6,061 bases of DNA from Bacteroidales bacterium (GCA_017527625.1 JAFXPV010000065.1:1-6061), one strand, 5' to 3'. Shown: positions 1-6,026, counted from the stretch's first letter. Program-made: numbers and translations. Notes: generated from the letters alone by a model not told the origin.

Positions 1-2454
1 ATGTGGGACACCTATCGCGCCCTGCATCCCCTGCTGACCATCATCGAGCCTTCGAGGGTTTCCGAGATGGTTAATGCGCTGCTGCGAAAGTGGGACCGCG
101 GCGGTTGGCTGCCCATCTTCCCCTGCTGGGGCAGCTACACCAGCGCAATGATCGGCGACCACTGCGTCAGTATGATCGTGGATGCGTGGACCAAGGGTAT
201 ACGCGGCTTCGAGGTGGCCAAGGCATACAAGGCGATGCGGCAGAACGCCCTGCATACGCCTTCCGACAGCTTGCTATATATCGACGGCCGCGGCCGCCGG
301 GCCCTGGACTCATATCTTAAATATGGCTACGTGCCGCTGGAAGACGAGGTTCCGCACGCTTTCCATCGTCGCGAGCAGGTGTCGCGCACGCTGGAATATG
401 CCTACGACGACTGGTGCCTGTCGCAGATCGCCCTGCGTCTGGGGCACTTCGTCGACTGGCTGAAGTTCCGCAAGCGCGCCGGCAACTGGCGCAACGTGTT
501 CAGTCCCGAGACCCACTGGCCTCAGGGCCGCCACGCTGACGGCAGCTTCCTGACTGACAACAATTATCTGAAGAAGACTTCATTCATTACTGAAGGTACA
601 CCGGCCCACTATGCCTGGTATGTGCCTCAGGATATTCCCGGCCTGATGGCTGAGATGGGAGGGGAGGAGGCCTTCACCGCCCGGCTGGATTCTATGTTCA
701 CGGAGCGGCGCTACTGGCACGGCAACGAGCCCTGCCATCAGGTGGCGTGGCTCTATGACTATACTTCGCAGCCCTGGAAGACCCAGGACGCCGTGCGGGA
801 CATCATCGCTACGGAGTACCGCAATACTCCGGGCGGGCTCAGCGGCAACGACGACGCAGGCCAGATGAGTGCGTGGTACATCTTCGCCACGCTAGGCTTC
901 TATCCCGTCTGCCCCGGCAGCGGCGAATATGCGCTCGGAGCGCCTTCATTCGACAAGGCCGTAATCAATCTCGAGAACGGCAGGACCTTCACCCTTCTGC
1001 GCAGCGGCGAGGGCGGCTATGTGCAGAGGGTTACTTTGAACGGTCGGGAGCTTCGGCGGCCGTTCCTTAAGCACCGCAGTATCGTTCGCGGCGGCGTGCT
1101 GGAATTCGAGATGGGACCGGCGCCGGCCGAGGCTGTGCTTCCGCTGCCGGAGTTGTCTTTCGACCGCTTCTTTGAGGATGCGACGCTGCGCCTCGACTAC
1201 GCTCTGGCCGGAGATGCCTCCCGTCAGGAAATATATCTGCAGGATATGCTCGCTACTTCCGTATGGGCCGGGCGCCGCGAGCATCTGGACTCGCTGCTGC
1301 TCCAGGGCAACGGGCAGGTCACGGTCCGCAGCGGGCTGTCGGGGCAGCTGCTTTACAAGAACGGTTTTTCATCGCTGTTCCAGGAGTGGCAGGCCACGCC
1401 GGAGGCTGAGTCCCGCCCCCGAGCTTTCGAGCTGTGCCTGCAGGTGCCGTTCCCTAAAGAGCCCGTGACGGTTGAGGTGACGCTTTTCGACACTCACGCT
1501 GCCGTGGCGGCCAGGCTTACGCACAGCGTGGATCCGAAGGATATACTGCTGAGGAAGGTGCAGGCTGGGGATGGCGGTCAGCCCGGCAGGTCCGCGAAGG
1601 GTGAACTGAGAGTGCTGCAGGAGGGTGGTCCCGTCGACAAGGCGCTGGACCTCGTGGTTGTCAGCGAAGGCTATCTGGCCAGCCAGAAGGATAAATTCTA
1701 TGCCGACGCGGGAAAGTTGATACGTGACTGCCTGTTTGCCACCGAGCCCTACACTTCGTATCGCGACCGCTTCAATATCCGCGCAGTCTTCGTGCCTTCT
1801 GCCGACGAAGGCCCCAGCGTGCCCCGGGAGGGCGTATGGCACGACACCGCCGTGGCTTCGCATTACGATACATTCTATAGCGACCGATACCTCACTACAT
1901 CGGCTATGCGCAAGCTCTATGATGCCCTTGGAACCGTGCCGTTCGAGCACGTGATAGTGCTGGTGAACACTCCGCTCTACGGGGGTGGCGGCATCTACAA
2001 CAATATCTCCGTGGCTTGCAGCGACCATCCGACTTCGGGCATTGTCTTCGTCCACGAATTCGGTCACGCTTTCGCCGGCCTGGCCGACGAATATGCCTAC
2101 GACGAGTTCGATCCGATGTATCCGGCAGATACGGAACCCTGGGAGCCGAACATCACGACTCTGAAAGATTTCGGCAGCAAGTGGGCGGATATGCTCCCTG
2201 CCGGAACGCCCGTCCCCACACAGCAGGATGCGCTACTGGACAGCGTCGATGTGCGCAGAGTCTGGAGCACGCTTCCGCCGGAGCTGCGTGCCGGGCTGAA
2301 CGGCCACATCGGAGTCTATGAAGGTGCGGGCAACTGCACTCACGGCGTCTATCGTCCCGCCCAGGTTTGCCGTATGCGTATCAACGAGTGCGACAGCTTC
2401 TGTCCCGTCTGCCGCCGCGCCATCATCCGCACCATCGAGTTCTACACGAGGTAG
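1..2454 (+). CDS. GH92 alpha-mannosidase / M64 metallopeptidase fusion protein (5' partial)
   Basis: Two enzyme families are joined in one open frame. Residues 1-375 match the C-terminal two thirds of a GH92 exo-alpha-mannosidase, a calcium-dependent family that removes mannose from N-glycans. Visible landmarks are WDTYRALHPL (2-11), the TEG segment with candidate general acid E198, HGNEP (E243), and GLSGNDDAGQMSAW with candidate base D284/D285, then the family's C-terminal beta domain to about residue 375. Residues 387-520 resemble the M64_N beta domain (FDRFFEDATLRLDY, YKNGFSSLFQEW). Residues 546-817 are an M64 peptidase, the family of the Clostridium ramosum IgA protease, with zinc motif HEFGH (H685, E686, H689) followed by D696-E697-Y698. 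A Cys-rich tail (C779, C790, C797, C801, C804) ends in EFYTR, as in Bacteroides M64 proteins. The first ATG is an internal family position, so the N-terminus and any signal peptide lie outside the window. Both domains normally act outside the cytoplasm. No frameshift is visible at the junction. Substrate is inferred, not shown. Confidence 0.9.
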   Translation: MWDTYRALHPLLTIIEPSRVSEMVNALLRKWDRGGWLPIFPCWGSYTSAMIGDHCVSMIVDAWTKGIRGFEVAKAYKAMRQNALHTPSDSLLYIDGRGRRALDSYLKYGYVPLEDEVPHAFHRREQVSRTLEYAYDDWCLSQIALRLGHFVDWLKFRKRAGNWRNVFSPETHWPQGRHADGSFLTDNNYLKKTSFITEGTPAHYAWYVPQDIPGLMAEMGGEEAFTARLDSMFTERRYWHGNEPCHQVAWLYDYTSQPWKTQDAVRDIIATEYRNTPGGLSGNDDAGQMSAWYIFATLGFYPVCPGSGEYALGAPSFDKAVINLENGRTFTLLRSGEGGYVQRVTLNGRELRRPFLKHRSIVRGGVLEFEMGPAPAEAVLPLPELSFDRFFEDATLRLDYALAGDASRQEIYLQDMLATSVWAGRREHLDSLLLQGNGQVTVRSGLSGQLLYKNGFSSLFQEWQATPEAESRPRAFELCLQVPFPKEPVTVEVTLFDTHAAVAARLTHSVDPKDILLRKVQAGDGGQPGRSAKGELRVLQEGGPVDKALDLVVVSEGYLASQKDKFYADAGKLIRDCLFATEPYTSYRDRFNIRAVFVPSADEGPSVPREGVWHDTAVASHYDTFYSDRYLTTSAMRKLYDALGTVPFEHVIVLVNTPLYGGGGIYNNISVACSDHPTSGIVFVHEFGHAFAGLADEYAYDEFDPMYPADTEPWEPNITTLKDFGSKWADMLPAGTPVPTQQDALLDSVDVRRVWSTLPPELRAGLNGHIGVYEGAGNCTHGVYRPAQVCRMRINECDSFCPVCRRAIIRTIEFYTR

Positions 2455-2656
2455 GTCCCGCGGCCAGTTTTGGTGTAGGTCCCGGCATATTTTGGGGTAG
2501 GTGGCGTGACTCTTTGGGATAGGTCCTGTCAAAAGAGCCAGACCTACCCCGCTATACTGACTGCAGGACCGATTTGCGGTGTAGGTCCCAGACCTTTTGT
2601 TGGACCTACCCCATTTGTGCCCGTGACCTACCTCGTTTCTGCCCAAGACCTACCTC
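2449..2656. repeat. 22-bp phased GTAGGTC repeat array with orientation switch
   Basis: A short unit with core TAGGTC recurs through this stretch. On the + strand TAGGT starts at 2452, 2476, 2498, 2520 and 2582. The reverse form ACCTA starts at 2542, 2604, 2626 and 2648. Successive starts are 24, 22, 22, 22, 40, 22, 22 and 22 bp apart; a decayed copy (ACCGA at 2568) lies inside the 40-bp gap. Around the core the units share a weaker pattern: G-rich before it, C/G-rich just after it, then T-rich or A-rich sequence. The order is four forward, one reverse, one forward, three reverse. The first unit overlaps the last codon and the TAG stop of the upstream fusion gene. Two copies in opposite orientation can pair as a hairpin (2581-2609). 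I do not recognise a named family. Binding sites for a regulator, a transcription boundary or a nucleoid-associated array are all possible. Confidence 0.85.
2578..2612. other. hairpin formed by opposed repeat units
   Basis: GTAGGTCC at 2581-2588 is perfectly complementary to GGACCTAC at 2602-2609, leaving a 13-nt loop. After one T-C mismatch (2580/2610), two more G-C pairs (2579/2611 and 2578/2612) extend the stem. No T-tract follows, so it is not a standard intrinsic terminator, though it could stabilise the 3' end of the upstream transcript. A weaker 6-bp partner (TAGGTC 2520-2525 with GACCTA 2541-2546) lies just upstream. Confidence 0.5.
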
Positions 2657-2686
2657 ACAAGGATCCATATGATGCAGTAAAGCCTG

Positions 2687-2705
2687 CCGTCAAGAGTCCG
2701 TCAAG
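2687..2705 (+). repeat. short tandem direct repeat CCGTCAAG
   Basis: CCGTCAAG occurs at 2687-2694 and again at 2698-2705, one helical turn apart (11 bp). It lies about 70 bp upstream of the promoter candidate, so it could be a regulator half-site pair, but two 8-bp copies may also be chance. Confidence 0.3.
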
Positions 2706-2772
2706 CCCGAGCGTCCATCGAAAGGGGTGTTTCCGTGGACGGATGTGTGTTTTTGTGCCGTATGTCGTTTTA

Positions 2773-2801
2773 TTTGTAAAAGTAGCACAGCTGTATAAAT
2801 A
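2773..2801 (+). promoter_or_regulatory. weak Bacteroidetes-type promoter candidate
   Basis: TTTG at 2773-2776 resembles the -33 element of Bacteroidetes sigma-ABfr promoters. After 17 bp, TATAAATA at 2794-2801 partly fits the -7 element TAnnTTTG: the TA is kept but the TTTG half is poor. It is placed sensibly upstream of the small leader gene at 2858, giving a leader of roughly 50 nt. This is the best match seen, not a strong one. Confidence 0.25.
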
Positions 2802-2809
2802 AGGTGAAA

Positions 2810-2833
2810 CCCGCTTTTCGGGCCGCTCTGGCC
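2810..2833 (+). other. two adjacent small GC hairpins in the leader region
   Basis: CCCG (2810-2813) pairs with CGGG (2819-2822) over a 5-nt loop. GGCC (2821-2824) can pair with GGCC (2830-2833). The two stems share 2821-2822, so they are mutually exclusive in full form. They fall between the promoter candidate and the start of the small gene, so they would lie in the 5' leader of its mRNA if that promoter is used. Confidence 0.3.
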
Positions 2834-2861
2834 ATATTTGTCAAAATTTAGTCAAATATGG
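2832..2861. promoter_or_regulatory. perfect 9-bp inverted repeat covering the small gene's start codon
   Basis: CCATATTTG (2832-2840) is the exact reverse complement of CAAATATGG (2853-2861), with a 12-nt spacer. The ATG at 2858-2860 lies in the right arm. In RNA the stem would hide the start codon; in DNA the repeat could be a dimeric operator. The stem is AT-rich and so only moderately stable. Which role applies cannot be told from sequence. Confidence 0.55.
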
Positions 2862-2995
2862 AAAAGCGTGTTTACGAAGCGCCGGCGACAGGGATTGTCG
2901 AGGTTGCAATTGAAGGTGTGATCGCCTACAGCGGCGAGAGTACGGAACAGTATCGGACCTTGGGTACGACGTACACTGACAGCGATTTTGAATAG
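2858..2995 (+). CDS. small 45-residue leader protein upstream of surface lipoprotein
   Basis: An ATG frame of 45 residues reads MEKRVYEAPATGIVEVAIEG, continues VIAYSGES and ends in an acidic, tyrosine-containing tail (YTDSDFE). The pattern (charged start, Y-x-x-P at 6-9, a V/I/E-alternating strand, then GVI-A-x-SG) matches a type of tiny protein I associate with Bacteroidales lipoprotein and fimbrillin-like loci; its function is not known to me. An in-frame TAG at 2849-2851, three codons upstream, makes this ATG the only possible start. No Shine-Dalgarno is visible before it, which is common in Bacteroidetes. It has no signal peptide or membrane segment. Its stop codon overlaps the Shine-Dalgarno of the next gene, which starts 9 bp on, so the two are probably translated from one mRNA. 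Its start codon sits in a perfect inverted repeat. Confidence 0.65.
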   Translation: MEKRVYEAPATGIVEVAIEGVIAYSGESTEQYRTLGTTYTDSDFE

Positions 2996-3003
2996 GAGGG
3001 AGG
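2994..3003 (+). promoter_or_regulatory. strong Shine-Dalgarno for the lipoprotein gene
   Basis: AGGAGGGAGG is unusually strong for Bacteroidetes, where Shine-Dalgarno sites are often weak. It overlaps the TAG stop of the small gene, suggesting translational coupling. It supports either ATG 3005 (AGGAGG is 5 nt away) or ATG 3011 (GGAGG is 7 nt away). The second gives a signal peptide starting MKRFF, the more typical lipoprotein start. Confidence 0.7.
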
Positions 3004-3004
3004 A

Positions 3005-6000
3005 ATGGATATGAAGAGATTTTTCGTTATTGCGGCCCTTGCCGCCTTCGCACTGTCTTCTTGCGAACAGAAGATAGACATCCCTGCAGAAATACCGACC
3101 CCCGGCAGTTCGGAATCCACCGGCCTGGTGTTCACTGCTACCACTGAAAGTTCAGCGACCAAGACAGTCCTCTCCCCGGATGGAGAGAATTTCAATGTTG
3201 TATGGCAGAACGGTGACCAGATTACGATAGTGGATGGTGCGACAACCCCGAACGTGGGTGTATACAGCACGGAAAGCACCACTACCACTGCCACATTTGC
3301 TTTTGTGTCTGGAACTGCGGCTGCTGAACAGCCTTTCAAAGCCTGGTATCCTGCAAGCATATATAACAACGGAGCCCCGGCTCTGCCTGCCACCCAGGAC
3401 TATGCCGAAGGCAACATCACAGGAGCGCCGATGCTTGCGGGCAGCAGCACCACCAGCCTGAATTTTAAGAACCTCGGCGGTATCATCTGCCTGAATCTGT
3501 CGACAAGCCTGCCTGATATCTCTGTGGCCAGCATCTCACTGAGCGCAGAGCAGCCAATGAGCGGCCCCATCACCAATGTTGAGGCTCTGAGTTCCGAGAC
3601 CCCTGTGGCTGCGACAGTCTCAGGCACAGCAGGCGTAACCCTCAACTGCGGTGCCGGCGTCGCAATTAACGGCACTGCAAAGCCGTTCTACATCGCTGTC
3701 CCGGCTAAGGAGTACACTGGTTTGAATATAACAGTAAGGACAACTGATGGAAAAGCACAAACCCGTTCTCTTAAGGCAGACAGAAGCATTCTGGTCGCAA
3801 GGAGTGGCATTACACAGATTGCCATATCGTTCAATGACTTCCAAATACAGGTTATCGATTTGTCTTCATTAGAAGACAAGAATCTGACTGTGCCCGCAGG
3901 AACTTCAGCTATCCTTACAGGTGTACGTAATGACTGTATTGTGACGTTGGAAGACGGAGCGACTATAACTCTGAGAGATGCTACCTTGAACCAGATTGTA
4001 GTGCAGGAGGATGCAACTGTAATTCTGGAAGGTGTGAACCGCTTTCAACTGATTGACAGCAGGGACAGTTACAATTTCATCCAACTTGGCTCTGGCGGAC
4101 ATCTTTCTATCCAGGGCACTGGAAGTTTGACCGGCAGCGGTGGTGGTTGGCCTGGTATAGGATGTATCATTGGCGATTCAGATGTGACGATAGAAGGGGG
4201 CACCTTGAATTTGAGTGCAAACGATGTCCAGGCAGGTTCATCAAAACCTTCAATAAGCGTTCGGAATCTAACCGTTGAAGGTGGATCGCTTACGGCTTGG
4301 GGTGGAAACAATTACTATTATGGTGATACCAGGAATAATGCTGTCGAAGCAAGCCAGAATATCGTGATAACAGGAGGTGCCGTTAATGCCAATGGCTCTC
4401 ACGGCTTGCAGGCAACCGGCAATATTACTATCAGCGGTGGTTATGTGACAGCGACGGGAGCGGGTGCCAACTCCACGTTCAACTCTGGCATCAGTGCCGG
4501 CGGTCTGCTCACTATAAGTGGTGGTGAGGTGACTGCCCAAGGGGCTGCGGGCAGTCCGGGTATCGGTGACAAGGGCACTTGCGGTGATATACTTATATCC
4601 GGTGGAACCGTTTCTGCTTACGGCGGTACTGGTGCTGCGGCCATAGGAACAGGAAGTGCTTCAACATCTGTATGCGGGAATATTACTATTCGCAATACAG
4701 TTGAATGGGTTGCCTCATTTAAGGGCGACGGTGCTACTGAAGCCATAGGTCACGGTCACGCCGAATCCACGGTTGGGACTATAACCATTGAGGATGGTGC
4801 CAACGTGTCAAACGACTATCCCCGCACGGACCTGAGTGCCGGTGGAACGGCCAATAGCTACATTGTTCCAGCGAAAGGTCATTACAAGTTTCTGGCTACT
4901 AAAAAAGGAAACGGTAGTGCTGCAAAGGCAAGTATCGACCCTCTGACAGATGCTGCCAATATCGTCTCAGCAAAGTTGTTATGGGCTACATTCGGTACCA
5001 ATGTAGCACCTTTGGAAGGAGAATTGATCAATGATATCCGCTATCAAGATGGCTATGTACTCTTCTCATCCGGTAATCCATATAGGGAAGGCAATGCTGT
5101 GGTTGCTATATACAATTCAAGCAATGAGATTATCTGGAGTTGGCATCTGTGGTTTACTGATGATGCGATTCAGACCCAAACATATCCTGGGGGTGCCCAA
5201 ATGATGGACCGTAATCTTGGCGCATTGGCTGCAGTTTACAATGCCGAGAACACTGAAGACTACGGTTTGATGTATCAATGGGGACGCAAAGATCCTTTCC
5301 TTAATACCTGCTTTACAGGGTATTATGATGGCTATATCAGTGGTGCCAATTGGAAAACAGCAAATTTGCCCGCTATTTTAGGTACACCTGAAAATATAAT
5401 GGGGCAAACCCAATCCAATGCTTATAATGTCCCGGTTTCATATTTAATTAATAATCCGACTAACCTAATCTTTCGTGGGAATAGCAATGCTAGTCTTGAT
5501 GATTATGGATTTAATGGTTGGGCAAATAATATGACTGATGATCTGTGGGATGAGCAGAAAACTATTTTTGACCCCTGTCCTCCTGGATGGAAGGTTCCCG
5601 GCAAAGCTGTATGGAATGATGCCTTTGTTGAATCGTTCAGGACAGTAGCGGCAGCGGGTTTACAAAACAATGGGTTTTCTGTCGGAGATATCAGATATCC
5701 AAGTACGGGAGTCCGCATTCCCAAGGAATATAAAATTACCAGGAGTACACCAACTTATGCTGAGATCAAAGCTGCGAACGGTTATTGTTCCTTGGAAAGA
5801 AACAGTTATTACCACGTATTTGTGTGGGCATATGACGGATTCTTTGTTAAGGAATATTTTAAAGGTGAGGAAAATATGGGATATGAAGAGAATACCCCGG
5901 GAGCATACAGGTTCGATCAGTTTGGCGATGATAATAGAGACCTCAACTTGTTCCGGCTTTATAAAGCGCATAAGACTCGAGTTGCCAGTGTCCGTTGTGT

Positions 6001-6010
6001 GAAAGAATAA
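3005..6010 (+). CDS. surface lipoprotein: Mfa/fimbrillin-like domain, beta-helix, FISUMP-like C-terminus
   Basis: The 1001-residue product begins with a lipoprotein signal peptide: MDMKRFFVIAALAAFALSSC, with lipobox LSSC and lipidated C20. An acidic, proline-rich spacer follows. Residues 38-277 look like an Mfa-like/fimbrillin domain (VFTATTESSATKTVL, VVWQNGDQITI, FKAWYPAS, a FKNLGGIICL strand, PFYIAVPA). Residues 285-600 form a right-handed beta-helix with I-T-I-x-G-G-x-V-x-A-x-G coils, resembling the Cthe_2159 carbohydrate-binding family. Residues 610-1001 carry a module with LSAGGTANSYIVPAKGHYKF, IIWSWHLW (709-716), MMDRNLGA (733-740), YGLMYQWGRKDPF (753-765), DPCPPGWKVP (856-865) and terminal VRCVKE, the signature of the Fibrobacter 'major paralogous' (FISUMP) domain. 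It is likely exported to the outer membrane surface, with an adhesive or glycan-binding role inferred. The start is M1 or M3; M3 is favoured by signal-peptide shape. GC drops after the Mfa-like domain. Confidence 0.9.
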   Translation: MDMKRFFVIAALAAFALSSCEQKIDIPAEIPTPGSSESTGLVFTATTESSATKTVLSPDGENFNVVWQNGDQITIVDGATTPNVGVYSTESTTTTATFAFVSGTAAAEQPFKAWYPASIYNNGAPALPATQDYAEGNITGAPMLAGSSTTSLNFKNLGGIICLNLSTSLPDISVASISLSAEQPMSGPITNVEALSSETPVAATVSGTAGVTLNCGAGVAINGTAKPFYIAVPAKEYTGLNITVRTTDGKAQTRSLKADRSILVARSGITQIAISFNDFQIQVIDLSSLEDKNLTVPAGTSAILTGVRNDCIVTLEDGATITLRDATLNQIVVQEDATVILEGVNRFQLIDSRDSYNFIQLGSGGHLSIQGTGSLTGSGGGWPGIGCIIGDSDVTIEGGTLNLSANDVQAGSSKPSISVRNLTVEGGSLTAWGGNNYYYGDTRNNAVEASQNIVITGGAVNANGSHGLQATGNITISGGYVTATGAGANSTFNSGISAGGLLTISGGEVTAQGAAGSPGIGDKGTCGDILISGGTVSAYGGTGAAAIGTGSASTSVCGNITIRNTVEWVASFKGDGATEAIGHGHAESTVGTITIEDGANVSNDYPRTDLSAGGTANSYIVPAKGHYKFLATKKGNGSAAKASIDPLTDAANIVSAKLLWATFGTNVAPLEGELINDIRYQDGYVLFSSGNPYREGNAVVAIYNSSNEIIWSWHLWFTDDAIQTQTYPGGAQMMDRNLGALAAVYNAENTEDYGLMYQWGRKDPFLNTCFTGYYDGYISGANWKTANLPAILGTPENIMGQTQSNAYNVPVSYLINNPTNLIFRGNSNASLDDYGFNGWANNMTDDLWDEQKTIFDPCPPGWKVPGKAVWNDAFVESFRTVAAAGLQNNGFSVGDIRYPSTGVRIPKEYKITRSTPTYAEIKAANGYCSLERNSYYHVFVWAYDGFFVKEYFKGEENMGYEENTPGAYRFDQFGDDNRDLNLFRLYKAHKTRVASVRCVKE
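4181..4800 (+). repeat. beta-helix coil repeats within the lipoprotein gene
   Basis: The protein repeats a coil of 21-33 residues with core [IVL]-T-[IV]-x-G-G-x-[VL]-x-A-x-G. Coil strands begin near residues 394 (VTIEGG), 422 (LTVEGG), 453 (IVITGG), 474 (ITISGG), 502 (LTISGG), 529 (ILISGG), 560 (ITIRNT) and 593 (ITIEDG). The glycine-rich turns include GIGDKG and AIGTGS. The DNA itself is only loosely repetitive, so this is an old protein-level repeat rather than a recent tandem duplication. Confidence 0.8.
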
Positions 6011-6026
6011 TTGCTTGATACTCGGT

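Larger units (their letters stand above)
2657..2857. other. non-coding stretch between repeat array and small leader gene
   Basis: No credible gene lies here. The stretch holds an 8-bp direct repeat (CCGTCAAG at 2687-2694 and 2698-2705, 11 bp apart), a small inverted repeat CGTCCA (2712-2717) / TGGACG (2736-2741), an overlapping palindrome TCCGTGGACGGA (2732-2743), a weak promoter candidate (2773-2801), and two small GC hairpins (2810-2833). It is most likely the regulatory region of the downstream two-gene unit. Confidence 0.5.

Noticed and set aside
1..3. ATG at position 1 as the true start of the mannosidase-peptidase
   Set aside because: The Met precedes WDTYRALHPL, an internal part of the GH92 catalytic domain. 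The N-terminal domain and signal peptide are missing, so this is a window edge or a truncated gene.
1120..1170. Frameshift or pseudogene at the GH92-M64 junction
   Set aside because: The frame is continuous, both flanking domains keep their expected ends, and no stop or shift is needed to read across.
1369..2067. 232-residue minus-strand open frame inside the M64 region
   Set aside because: It is antisense to a strongly conserved peptidase sequence in GC-rich DNA, where long shadow frames are expected. No family is recognisable.
2233..2646. 137-residue minus-strand open frame spanning the fusion gene end and the array
   Set aside because: It runs across both coding antisense and repeat sequence, with no domain and no plausible start signal.
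2449..2656. CRISPR array
   Set aside because: The shared core is only about 7-9 bp, the orientation changes within the array, and the intervals are about 14 bp. CRISPR repeats are longer, all face one way, and have spacers of 26 bp or more.
2506..2802. 98-residue + strand open frame across the repeat array
   Set aside because: It is open because the reverse units carry no stop on this strand. It has low-complexity repeat-derived residues, no recognisable domain and no ribosome binding site.
2832..2861. Invertible (phase-variable) promoter segment
   Set aside because: The arms are 9 bp and only 12 bp apart, far too close for a recombinase-flipped segment, and no recombinase gene is present.
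2858..2995. RiPP precursor peptide
   Set aside because: The peptide lacks a double-glycine leader cleavage site and a Cys/Ser/Thr-rich core, and no modification or export gene is adjacent.
2926..3393. 155-residue minus-strand open frame over the small gene and the lipoprotein start
   Set aside because: It is antisense to a clear signal peptide and fimbrillin-like domain, and its translation shows no known family.
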